Shown here one piece after another: positions 1 to 6,880 of a stretch of 12,123 nt of DNA (positions are counted from its first letter, which is position 1; each line of letters begins with the position of its first letter). Made by a program: the position numbers and the translations under genes. The notes below the pieces were generated by a model that was given only the letters and a program-made list of their open reading frames with translations, searched no databases and was not told the origin of the DNA. The DNA is from Fimenecus sp045613585 (GTDB lineage: Bacteria > Bacillota > Clostridia > Oscillospirales > Acutalibacteraceae). The stretch covers positions 1 through 12,123 of the forward strand of contig JAZLBG010000062.1 in the NCBI GenBank assembly GCA_045613585.1, read 5' to 3'.

Positions 1-1
1 A

Positions 2-748
2 GGACTTGTAGTTTCAAGTTTCACTGTTGTTTCAGCAGGTCACACAGGCGTGGTACTTACATTCGGTGCTGTTGAAGATACTGTGCTTGATGAAGGCTTG
101 CACTTCAAAATCCCGTTTATTCAGCGAGTAGTACAGATTAACAACCGTACACAGAAGATTGAAACTGAAGGCTCATCATCTTCAAAAGACTTGCAGATTA
201 TTTCTTATGTAGTTGCAGTAAACTATCACGTGAATAATGATTCATCTGCATCACTTTATCAGAATGTGGGTGTGGATTACGGTTCAGTTATTATTGTTCC
301 TGCAATTCAGGAAAGCATTAAGGCTGTAACTGCACAATATACAGCCGAAGAACTTATTACAAAGCGTCAGGCTGTAGGTGAACAGATTAAAGATGCTTTA
401 TCAGAAAAGATTAATCAGTATGGTATTACAGTTGAAATCTTCAATATTGTTGATTTTGATTTCTCTGAAGAATTTAACGCAGCAGTTGAGGCAAAACAGA
501 CAGCTCAACAGAACGCATTAAAAGCAGAACAAGACCTTGCCCGTATTGAAGTTGAGGCAAAGCAGAAAATCACACAAGCTGAAGCAGAAGCTGAAAGTAT
601 CCGTCTTATTCAGGAAGCACTTGCAAAATCACCTGATTATGTTGACTACATAAAATGGAGCAAGTGGAATGGCGAATTACCAACTGTAATGGGTGATAGT
701 GGCGTTCTTATCAGTATGGATGAGCTTGAAGAAAAGAAAGCTGATTAA
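2..748 (+). CDS. Prohibitin/SPFH-domain membrane protein, 5'-truncated by window edge
   Basis: This is the 3' part of an SPFH (stomatin/prohibitin/flotillin) family gene; 248 codons are visible. The frame is open back to base 2, and the residues before the first possible internal start (a GTG at 50) read SSFTVVSAGHTG, a usual SPFH entry just after the N-terminal membrane anchor. The true start and anchor therefore lie outside the window and the GTG is not the start. The SPFH core follows (VVLTFGAVED, then KIPFIQRVVQINNRTQKIE). An Ala/Glu/Gln-rich coiled coil runs at about fragment residues 157-209, and the end is polar and acidic. Family members form membrane-bound oligomers that scaffold membrane proteins or proteases; the partner is unknown here. 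A hairpin terminator follows at 767. The family is clear, the precise role is not. Confidence 0.9.
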   Translation, partial: GLVVSSFTVVSAGHTGVVLTFGAVEDTVLDEGLHFKIPFIQRVVQINNRTQKIETEGSSSSKDLQIISYVVAVNYHVNNDSSASLYQNVGVDYGSVIIVPAIQESIKAVTAQYTAEELITKRQAVGEQIKDALSEKINQYGITVEIFNIVDFDFSEEFNAAVEAKQTAQQNALKAEQDLARIEVEAKQKITQAEAEAESIRLIQEALAKSPDYVDYIKWSKWNGELPTVMGDSGVLISMDELEEKKAD

Positions 749-766
749 AATTAAAAACAAAACTAA

Positions 767-798
767 AGGGCGTACCATCTGGTACGCCCTGATTTTTT
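767..798. terminator. Bidirectional intrinsic terminator between convergent genes
   Basis: A perfect 10-bp stem, AGGGCGTACC (767-776) with GGTACGCCCT (781-790), encloses the loop ATCT and is followed on the plus strand by GATTTTTTTA. On the minus strand the same hairpin is followed by a T-rich tract. It lies between the SPFH stop (748) and the radical SAM stop (805), so it can serve both converging genes. Confidence 0.9.
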
Positions 799-804
799 TA
801 TAAC

Positions 805-2262
805 TTATTTGTGTGCGCCACAGTTTGCACAATTACCTGTGCAACCACCGAATTCTTTTTTGCCTTCTTCTGTATCTCTGTAATACTGAGTATGAGTATC
901 TCTGTGGGTTGTGCTGTTCCAGATTTCTTCTGCAACAGGTGCCCAATCGCGAGCGTACTCGTCACACTTACTGCAAAGTTCGTCTGTACTTTCCTGACGG
1001 ATTAAGTCAGAAGATTTTGCCCCTGTTTCTTTAATAAGCTGACGAAGTCTATCAGGATTTTCAAGCATTGGGCAAGGACGAAGATGATTGTCATTGAATG
1101 GCTGATTTTTATAATACGCCATAAATAACGGACTCTGTAACGCCTCAAGCAATGTGTGTGTACGGATATTTGAGTCAGAAAAATGAATGAATACGCAAGG
1201 CTCAATGTCTCCGGCAGAGTTAATATGGAAGTAGTTTCTGCCACCCGCAATACAGCCACCAACATATTCACCGTCATTCTGGAAATCCATAATGAAAATA
1301 GGCTTGCCTGTTTTGCCGTTACGCATTTTCTTGTTCCAGAAATAAAGTTCTTTTCTCTGTTCGGGTGTAGGAATAAGGTCTTTATCTGCACCGTGACCTA
1401 CTGGCATATAGTTAAAGTTGAGCATATATTTTGCACCTTTACCGATAACAAAATCAATAAACTCATCACTTGTAACAGTAGGCAGATTTTTTCTTGTATA
1501 GCAAACGGATACACCAAAAAGACACTTTTTCTTTTTAAGCAAATCCATAGCCTTGATGGTAGTTGCATAAGCACCTTCGCCACGACGCCAGTCATTTGAA
1601 GATTCGTCACCTTCAAGACTTAATGCAAGAGTAATATTGCCACACTCATTCATAGCGTCACAAAAAGCCTCATCAACTAAAGTTGCATTTGTGAATATAA
1701 GGAAAATACAATCCTTATTATTTCTGCAGATTTCAAGCACTTCTTTTTTCTTGATAAGAGGCTCACCACCTGTAAGCCAATAGAAGTGACAACCTAATTC
1801 TTTACCTTGAGTTACAATGCTTTGCATTTCATCAAGAGTAAGATTCTGTTTGTGACCATACTCTGCCGACCAACAACCTTTACAGTTAAGATTGCAAGCA
1901 CTTGTAGGGTCAAAAAGAATATTGAAAGGAATATTACACTTGTATTTTTCACGGTTTTCACGGACTGCTTTTGTACCGTAATAACCTGCGTCAATACCGA
2001 AAGAGAGAAGCACCTGCTTTACAACACTTCTGTCAATATCATTAAGAATACTTAAAGCAAACTGAGTCCATACATTATCTTTATCTTTGGCCACTTCCTG
2101 AAACTTCTTGAAATTTTCAGGTGGGAAAATCTTGTTGAAAATGGGCTCAATCTTATGACTTAATTTTACAATATTAGCATGTGGGTCTTTATCCACATAT
2201 TTAAGTAATCTGTCAAGGGTAATACCAAGACCTGCTTTTTGAAGATTGTAAACTACTTTCAT
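805..2262 (-). CDS. Radical SAM protein with SPASM-like cysteine region, substrate unknown
   Basis: This 485-aa radical SAM enzyme should bind a [4Fe-4S] cluster through C123, C127 and C130 (CNLNCKGC) and S-adenosylmethionine partly through TGGEP (164-168). Residues 1-110 form a helical N-terminal region with no family I recognise. After the radical SAM core, C337, C356 (AGDIEPC), C397, C430 and C433 look like a SPASM-type auxiliary-cluster region. The last residues hold C474, C478 and C481, again spaced CX3CX2C. I start it at the ATG at 2262 because GAAAGGAAGC (2266-2275) sits just upstream; in-frame ATGs at 2277 and 2292 lack comparable sites. The gene is monocistronic, with its own promoter at 2302-2330 and a shared terminator. 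No precursor peptide or maturation partner lies next to it, so the substrate cannot be named. The class is certain, the reaction unknown. Confidence 0.88.
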   Translation of the reverse strand: MKVVYNLQKAGLGITLDRLLKYVDKDPHANIVKLSHKIEPIFNKIFPPENFKKFQEVAKDKDNVWTQFALSILNDIDRSVVKQVLLSFGIDAGYYGTKAVRENREKYKCNIPFNILFDPTSACNLNCKGCWSAEYGHKQNLTLDEMQSIVTQGKELGCHFYWLTGGEPLIKKKEVLEICRNNKDCIFLIFTNATLVDEAFCDAMNECGNITLALSLEGDESSNDWRRGEGAYATTIKAMDLLKKKKCLFGVSVCYTRKNLPTVTSDEFIDFVIGKGAKYMLNFNYMPVGHGADKDLIPTPEQRKELYFWNKKMRNGKTGKPIFIMDFQNDGEYVGGCIAGGRNYFHINSAGDIEPCVFIHFSDSNIRTHTLLEALQSPLFMAYYKNQPFNDNHLRPCPMLENPDRLRQLIKETGAKSSDLIRQESTDELCSKCDEYARDWAPVAEEIWNSTTHRDTHTQYYRDTEEGKKEFGGCTGNCANCGAHK

Positions 2263-2301
2263 AATGCTTCCTTTCATAGTTTTTGAAATCATACACTACA
2301 T

Positions 2302-2330
2302 ATTTTATTGTAATTTGAAAATAAAGTCAA
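2302..2330 (-). promoter_or_regulatory. Sigma-A-type promoter of the radical SAM gene
   Basis: Read on the minus strand, TTGACT (2325-2330) is followed after 17 bp by TAAAAT (2302-2307), about 40 bp upstream of the chosen start at 2262. Both boxes and the spacing are close to the housekeeping consensus. No operator-like palindrome is obvious. Confidence 0.75.
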
Positions 2331-2439
2331 TGTTTTATACACTATTTTATTATATTTTGCACACCAAAAGGGAAAAATAAACAAAAGTAGTAAACAAGTT
2401 AAAAAAATCAATAAAACAGTAGAAAAAAATTACAAAATA

Positions 2440-2473
2440 TGGTATATTAAAACTTATCTATGATATAAGGGTG
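2440..2473 (+). promoter_or_regulatory. Probable extended -10 promoter and RBS of the M16-lgt-folD run
   Basis: TGG-TATATT (2440-2448) fits an extended -10 element. The -35 region (about 2420-2425) is only A-rich and weak. AAGGGTG (2467-2473) is the ribosome binding site, 8 nt before the ATG at 2482. The 220-bp gap between the two divergent starts is very A+T rich and shows no riboswitch-like structure. The ribosome binding site is firm, the promoter a reasonable guess. Confidence 0.5.
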
Positions 2474-2481
2474 AAACTTAA

Positions 2482-3762
2482 ATGAACAGTAAATCTTATA
2501 CCGAAATCGCAAAAGGTGTAAAACTTCTTTGTGTAGACAGTAACAAGTTCAAGACAAATTGTATTAAAGTGGATTTTTATTTGCCTATAAACGAGTATTT
2601 TCCTGCACTTAATGTGCTTGCATCTCTTATGGGACATACCTCAAAAAGATATAATACAGTAAAAACTTTCAACTCAAAAGTTGAGGGTATGTATGACGCT
2701 TGTTTTGACGCATCAATTGCAACTATTGGTGAGAAGGTGAGAATGCGTTTTTCAATGGAAGTGCTTGACGATAAATTCACCCTTGACGGTAATCTTATTT
2801 CAGAAGAAGCAGTAGATTTTCTTGTTGATATTCTTAAAAACCCTAATTGTGACGAAAATGGCTTTGATGAAGAGTTTACAGCCCGTGAAATAAGATTTAC
2901 ACTTGAAAATATTGAAGCATTGAAGAATGACAAACGTGCTTATTCAGTAGCCCGTCTTCGTCAGCTTATGTGTAAAGATGAGCCTTACGGAATTGACCAC
3001 GAAAAACTTGAAAAGCAAGTTAAAAAACTTGACAGTAAAGCACTTTTAATTGCATACAAAAAGATGCTTACAGATTCAACTGTTGTGATTACTGCTTGTG
3101 GTAGTATTGATAGTGAAATGCTCGTAAATAAATTCAAAAACTTTGCTGAAAGCATTGAGAACAGAAATCCTGCAAAGCTTGAGACAATTTTCATAACAAA
3201 AGCCGATGAAATCCGTTATTTTACAGAAGAAATGGAAGTTAATCAGGCAAAACTCGTAATTGGACTTCGTGCAGGTATGAATGACGCTAATGATAATTAT
3301 TTTGCATATCGTGTTATGACCGATATTTTTGGTGGTGGACCATATTCGCGTCTTTTCCTTAATGTCCGTGAAAAAATGAGCCTTTGCTATTATTGTGGTG
3401 CAAGACTGCTCCGAGAAAAGGGCATAATTATTATTCAAAGTGGTATTGAAGAAGAAAATTACGAAAAAGCAGTTAATGAAATTTTCAATCAGCTTGATGT
3501 TATGAAAAATGGCGAGTTCACTGACGAAGATTTCAATTCATCAATTATTGCGTTAAGCGATGCGTTCAAGGGTGTTGAAGATTCCCCTGTTGCAATTTGT
3601 AATTTTTACAGTTCACAGGATTTTGATGATGAAATAGTAAGTGGCCCTCAGTTTGCAGAAAAAATTTCACAGGTTACCCGTGAACAAGTCATTGAGGTTG
3701 CGAAAAAAGTAAGCATTGACTCAGTTTATCTTCTTAAAGGGGAGGGTGCAGAAAATGAGTAA
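2482..3762 (+). CDS. M16 family peptidase-like protein lacking the zinc motif (YmfF-like)
   Basis: This 426-aa protein has the M16 (pitrilysin/insulinase) fold but no HXXEH. The N-terminal position where the motif belongs reads ASLMGHTSKRY (about 47-57), so it should be catalytically inactive. The C-terminal domain keeps the conserved glycine-rich segment FGGGPYSRLFLNVREK (283-298) and a tyrosine pair (about 303-304), which in M16 proteins help bind substrate. It overlaps the next gene, an HXXEH-containing M16 protein, by 8 nt, as expected for partners of a heterodimer with one active and one inactive subunit. The closest known arrangement is B. subtilis ymfF-ymfH, which as I recall has been linked genetically to 5-aminopentanol modification of EF-P. 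No ymfI-like reductase is adjacent here, so that link is inference. The start is supported by AAGGGTG 8 nt upstream. Confidence 0.88.
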   Translation: MNSKSYTEIAKGVKLLCVDSNKFKTNCIKVDFYLPINEYFPALNVLASLMGHTSKRYNTVKTFNSKVEGMYDACFDASIATIGEKVRMRFSMEVLDDKFTLDGNLISEEAVDFLVDILKNPNCDENGFDEEFTAREIRFTLENIEALKNDKRAYSVARLRQLMCKDEPYGIDHEKLEKQVKKLDSKALLIAYKKMLTDSTVVITACGSIDSEMLVNKFKNFAESIENRNPAKLETIFITKADEIRYFTEEMEVNQAKLVIGLRAGMNDANDNYFAYRVMTDIFGGGPYSRLFLNVREKMSLCYYCGARLLREKGIIIIQSGIEEENYEKAVNEIFNQLDVMKNGEFTDEDFNSSIIALSDAFKGVEDSPVAICNFYSSQDFDDEIVSGPQFAEKISQVTREQVIEVAKKVSIDSVYLLKGEGAENE

Positions 3763-5026
3763 CATTAAAGAAATAAGAAATGAACTCTTAAAAGACAGCT
3801 ATTATGAAATTGACCATTCATCAGGCTTTAAGATTTTTGTGTACCCTAAAGAAAATTATTCTTCAACTTATGCAGTATTCGGTACAAAATATGGCTCGAT
3901 TGATACTTGTTTCAAAAAAGAGGGCGAAAAGGATTTTACAGAAGTGCCTGAAGGTATTGCTCACTTTTTAGAGCATAAACTTTTTGAAAGTGAAGAGCTC
4001 GACGCTTTTGCAAGATATGCAAAAACAGGGGCTTCTGCCAACGCATACACTTCCTTTGATAAAACTTGTTATCTTTTTCAATGTAGTGGTAATTTTGAAG
4101 ACTCTCTTGAAATTCTTCTGGATTTTGTAAGTAATCCGTATTTTACAGAGCAAACCGTACAAAAAGAACAAGGCATTATCGGTCAGGAAATCAGAATGTA
4201 TGAAGACGAGCCTGGTTGGGAGTCTTTATTCGTACTTCTTCGTGCTATGTATCATAATCACCCTGTAAGAATTGACATTGCAGGTACAGTGGAGTCAATC
4301 AGCCACATTACTGCTGATTTACTCTATGAATGTTACGACACATTCTATAATCCTGCCAATATGGCACTTGCAGTTGCGGGTAATGTAACAGTAGAGCAAG
4401 TATTAAAAATCGCAGATAAAATGCTTAAACCAAAGCAGAGTAAAAAAGTAGAGCGAAAATTCCAGATTGAGCCTGAAAGCGTAGTTGAAAAGTATGCCGA
4501 GCGTCATTTGTCAGTTGCAATGCCTATTTTCGCAATCGGATTCAAAGAAAATGTCAAGACTCCTGAAAGAAGCCTTAAAGAGTCAATGGAAAGTGGCATT
4601 TTACTTGACATTATTGCAGGTCCAACATCTTCACTTTATGAAGAACTCTTGAAAGATAACCTTATAAACACAACTTTTGATACAGAGTATTTTGAGGGCT
4701 ACGGTTATTCTGCACACATCTTTAACGGTGATAGTGCAAAGCCAGAAGAAGTCCGTGAAAGAATAAACGCAGAAATCACAAGAATTATGAACGAGGGCGT
4801 TGGCCGTGAAGCGTTTCAGCGTATCAAGAAAAAGCATTACGGTAGTCTTATAATGGATTTTGACAATATTGATTCAATCAGTAATTCAATGATTAGTGCA
4901 TATTTCAACGGAGAAGGTCTTTATGACCAGTTAAAACTTCTTGAAAGCATAACTGCAGAAGATATTGATAATCGTCTTAAAAACGCATTCAGCATTGAAA
5001 ATTCTTCAATGTCAGTGATAAAGTAA
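3755..5026 (+). CDS. M16 family zinc peptidase (YmfH-like), catalytic partner
   Basis: This 423-aa M16 metalloprotease has an inverted zinc motif, HFLEH (H70, E73 catalytic, H74). The distal glutamates E138 and E145 in KEQGIIGQE fit the E-x6-E arrangement in which the second Glu is the third zinc ligand. GTKYGSID and SANAYTSFDKT are also typical of the family. There is no signal peptide, so it is probably cytoplasmic. The ATG at 3755 is preceded by a very strong AGGGGAGGG (3738-3746) inside the end of the upstream gene; a TTG at 3716 in the same frame has no such support. The overlap ATGAGTAA implies translational coupling and near-equal amounts with the zinc-less partner. The pair resembles YmfF/YmfH. 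The substrate is unknown. Confidence in the family is high, in the pathway moderate. Confidence 0.92.
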   Translation: MSNIKEIRNELLKDSYYEIDHSSGFKIFVYPKENYSSTYAVFGTKYGSIDTCFKKEGEKDFTEVPEGIAHFLEHKLFESEELDAFARYAKTGASANAYTSFDKTCYLFQCSGNFEDSLEILLDFVSNPYFTEQTVQKEQGIIGQEIRMYEDEPGWESLFVLLRAMYHNHPVRIDIAGTVESISHITADLLYECYDTFYNPANMALAVAGNVTVEQVLKIADKMLKPKQSKKVERKFQIEPESVVEKYAERHLSVAMPIFAIGFKENVKTPERSLKESMESGILLDIIAGPTSSLYEELLKDNLINTTFDTEYFEGYGYSAHIFNGDSAKPEEVRERINAEITRIMNEGVGREAFQRIKKKHYGSLIMDFDNIDSISNSMISAYFNGEGLYDQLKLLESITAEDIDNRLKNAFSIENSSMSVIK

Positions 5027-5044
5027 TCGAAAGGGGAAATCACT

Positions 5045-5974
5045 ATGAAATGGCTTACAGGATATACAGAAGTTAGTTTTCCGGGGCTTAATTTAGATTT
5101 GAATGTCTATGAAAATCTTGTTGAGTTTACAATTCCCGGTTGGGATATTGACATTACAATTAAATTCTATGGCGTAATTATTGCATTCGGCTTTATTCTT
5201 GCAGTACTTTTTGGTGGCAGAATGGCTTACAAATGGAAAATGAGCATTGATAAAATGCTTGATGTTCTTATCTGGGGCACTTTAGGTGGTATCATTGGTG
5301 CTCGCCTTTACTATGTAATTTTCCAATGGGACAATTACAAAGGTGACTTGCTCTCTATATTCAAAATATGGGAGGGTGGACTTGCTATTTACGGTGGTAT
5401 TATAGGTGGTCTTATTGCTGCATATTTTGTATGTAAAAAGGTTGATTTGCCATTCTTAAAGCTTCTCGATTTAGCAGGTATGAGCTTGCTTATCGGTCAG
5501 GGTATTGGCAGATGGGGCAACTTTACAAATCAGGAAGCATTTGGTATAAATACAGATTTGCCTTGGGGTATGACAAGTGAAAAAATCGACGACTACATAA
5601 ACGCTCATTATGGAAGTCTTGCTGATAGTGGTATTCTTATGGAGTCAGGTAGTCCTGTTCACCCTACATTCCTTTATGAGTCAATCTGGTGTCTTTTAGG
5701 TTTTGTAGTCCTTTATATTGTTTGTAAAAAGTTCCATAAATTTGACGGTCAGTTGATTTTAGGCTATGGTATTATTTATGGTCTTGAAAGAGCAGTGGTT
5801 GAAGGACTTCGCACAGATAGTCTTTATATAGGTACTTCAAATATTCGCGTTTCTCAATTAGTTTCATTGGCACTTGTGGTTTCTTGTGTTTTATTGACAA
5901 TCGTAAAATTTATTCAGGTGAAACAAGAAAAAGAGGCAGTTGTTAAGGCTTATAAGGAGAAAAACAATGTATAA
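5045..5974 (+). CDS. lgt: Prolipoprotein diacylglyceryl transferase
   Basis: Lgt moves a diacylglyceryl group from phosphatidylglycerol to the lipobox cysteine of prolipoproteins, the first step of lipoprotein maturation in the cytoplasmic membrane. The 309-aa product is multi-pass, with hydrophobic segments at about 42-60, 73-93, 111-130, 141-153, 212-227 and 265-288. It carries the Lgt signature GRWGNFTNQEAFG (155-167), HPTFLYES (206-213) and a late arginine (R256) near the position of the functional E. coli R239. The stretch GGLAIYGGIIGG has Tyr116 where E. coli has the important His103. AAGGGG (5031-5036) lies just before the ATG. The gap from the preceding protease gene is 18 nt and the end overlaps folD by 8 nt, so it belongs to the same transcript. 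Confidence 0.96.
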   Translation: MKWLTGYTEVSFPGLNLDLNVYENLVEFTIPGWDIDITIKFYGVIIAFGFILAVLFGGRMAYKWKMSIDKMLDVLIWGTLGGIIGARLYYVIFQWDNYKGDLLSIFKIWEGGLAIYGGIIGGLIAAYFVCKKVDLPFLKLLDLAGMSLLIGQGIGRWGNFTNQEAFGINTDLPWGMTSEKIDDYINAHYGSLADSGILMESGSPVHPTFLYESIWCLLGFVVLYIVCKKFHKFDGQLILGYGIIYGLERAVVEGLRTDSLYIGTSNIRVSQLVSLALVVSCVLLTIVKFIQVKQEKEAVVKAYKEKNNV

Positions 5975-6818
5975 AATTATTGATGGTAAAGAGGTTTCTG
6001 CATCTGTCAGAAATGAGATTAAAGAAGAAGTAGAAAAGCTTAAAGAACAAGGCAAAAAAACAGGTCTTGCAGTTGTAATTGTAGGTAATAATCCTGCTTC
6101 ACGCGTTTATGTAAATAACAAGAAAAAAGGTTGTGCCGAGGTAGGCATGGAGTCATTTGAATATGCACTCCCTGAAGAAACAACAACTGAAGAATTATTA
6201 GCATTAGTAGAAAAACTCAATAACGACGATGCAGTTGACGGTATTCTTTGTCAGTTGCCATTACCAAAACAGATTGATGAGAAAAAAGTACTTAATGCAA
6301 TCGCACCTTACAAAGATGTTGACGCATTCCACCCTGTAAACACAGGCCATATTATGATTGGAGACCATTCATTTTTACCTTGCACACCTGCAGGAATTAT
6401 GGAAATGCTTAAATATTACAACATTTCTGTTGAGGGTAAAGAGTGTGTAGTCATCGGCAGAAGTAATATTGTAGGTAAGCCAATGGCAATGCTTTTGCTT
6501 GGCCAGAATGGTACAGTTACAATCTGTCATTCTCGTACAAAAGACCTTGCAGAAGTAACAAAGAGAGCAGATATTCTCGTTGCTGCTGTTGGTATTGCAT
6601 ACTTCGTAAAAGAAGATATGGTTAAAGACGGTGCAGTTGTAATTGATGTTGGTATGAACAGAAACGCAGAGGGCAAACTCTGTGGCGACGTTGATTTTGA
6701 GAATGTTAAAGATAAGTGTTCATTCATTACCCCTGTACCAGGTGGCGTAGGACCAATGACAATTACAATGCTTCTCAAAAACACTTTGACAGCATCTAAG
6801 GAGCATTTTAATAAATAA
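5967..6818 (+). CDS. folD: Bifunctional methylenetetrahydrofolate dehydrogenase/cyclohydrolase
   Basis: FolD interconverts 5,10-methylene-, 5,10-methenyl- and 10-formyl-tetrahydrofolate, supplying one-carbon units for purines and formyl-Met. The 283-aa length is typical. Y48 and K52 (YVNNK) match the catalytic Tyr-x3-Lys, with Q96 in GILCQLPLP and D119 in KDVDAFHP. The nucleotide-binding part reads VVIGRSNIVGKP (161-172), and the C-terminal FITPVPGGVGPMT is diagnostic. The ATG at 5967 follows AAGGAGAAAAACA. An in-frame start 27 nt earlier lies inside lgt without a ribosome site. It overlaps the lgt stop in ATGTATAA, the same 8-nt geometry as the M16 pair. A REP-like hairpin follows 14 nt after the stop. 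Confidence 0.97.
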   Translation: MYKIIDGKEVSASVRNEIKEEVEKLKEQGKKTGLAVVIVGNNPASRVYVNNKKKGCAEVGMESFEYALPEETTTEELLALVEKLNNDDAVDGILCQLPLPKQIDEKKVLNAIAPYKDVDAFHPVNTGHIMIGDHSFLPCTPAGIMEMLKYYNISVEGKECVVIGRSNIVGKPMAMLLLGQNGTVTICHSRTKDLAEVTKRADILVAAVGIAYFVKEDMVKDGAVVIDVGMNRNAEGKLCGDVDFENVKDKCSFITPVPGGVGPMTITMLLKNTLTASKEHFNK

Positions 6819-6825
6819 TTTTTGA

Positions 6826-6861
6826 TTTGTAGGGGACGATGCCCACATCGTCCCATTTTTT
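6826..6861. repeat. REP-like TTTGTAGGGG hairpin, possible terminator between folD and copA
   Basis: TTTGTAGGGG (6826-6835) leads into a perfect 9-bp stem, GGGACGATG (6833-6841) with CATCGTCCC (6846-6854), around the loop CCCA. A run of six T follows, so it has the form of an intrinsic terminator facing copA. The same 10-mer recurs exactly at 9415-9424. From memory, TGTAGGGG followed by a short palindrome is a common dispersed intergenic repeat in Clostridia. It fills the folD-copA gap and may separate or attenuate copA transcription. Confidence 0.7.
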
Positions 6862-6880
6862 CATAAAAGTAGGTGAGTTT

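Noticed and set aside
3716..3754. TTG extension of the second M16 gene
   Set aside because: The ATG at 3755 has an exceptional Shine-Dalgarno and gives the normal N-terminus; the extension lies within the preceding gene.
6839..6880. In-frame upstream ATG for copA inside the REP-like hairpin
   Set aside because: It has no ribosome binding site, and the added residues are a translation of the repeat. The ATG at 6881 has AGGTGAG and begins directly with the HMA domain.
6819..6880. Copper-responsive operator (CopY- or CsoR-type) before copA
   Set aside because: I found no TACAnnTGTA-like or G+C-rich pseudo-palindrome; the only symmetry is the REP-like hairpin.
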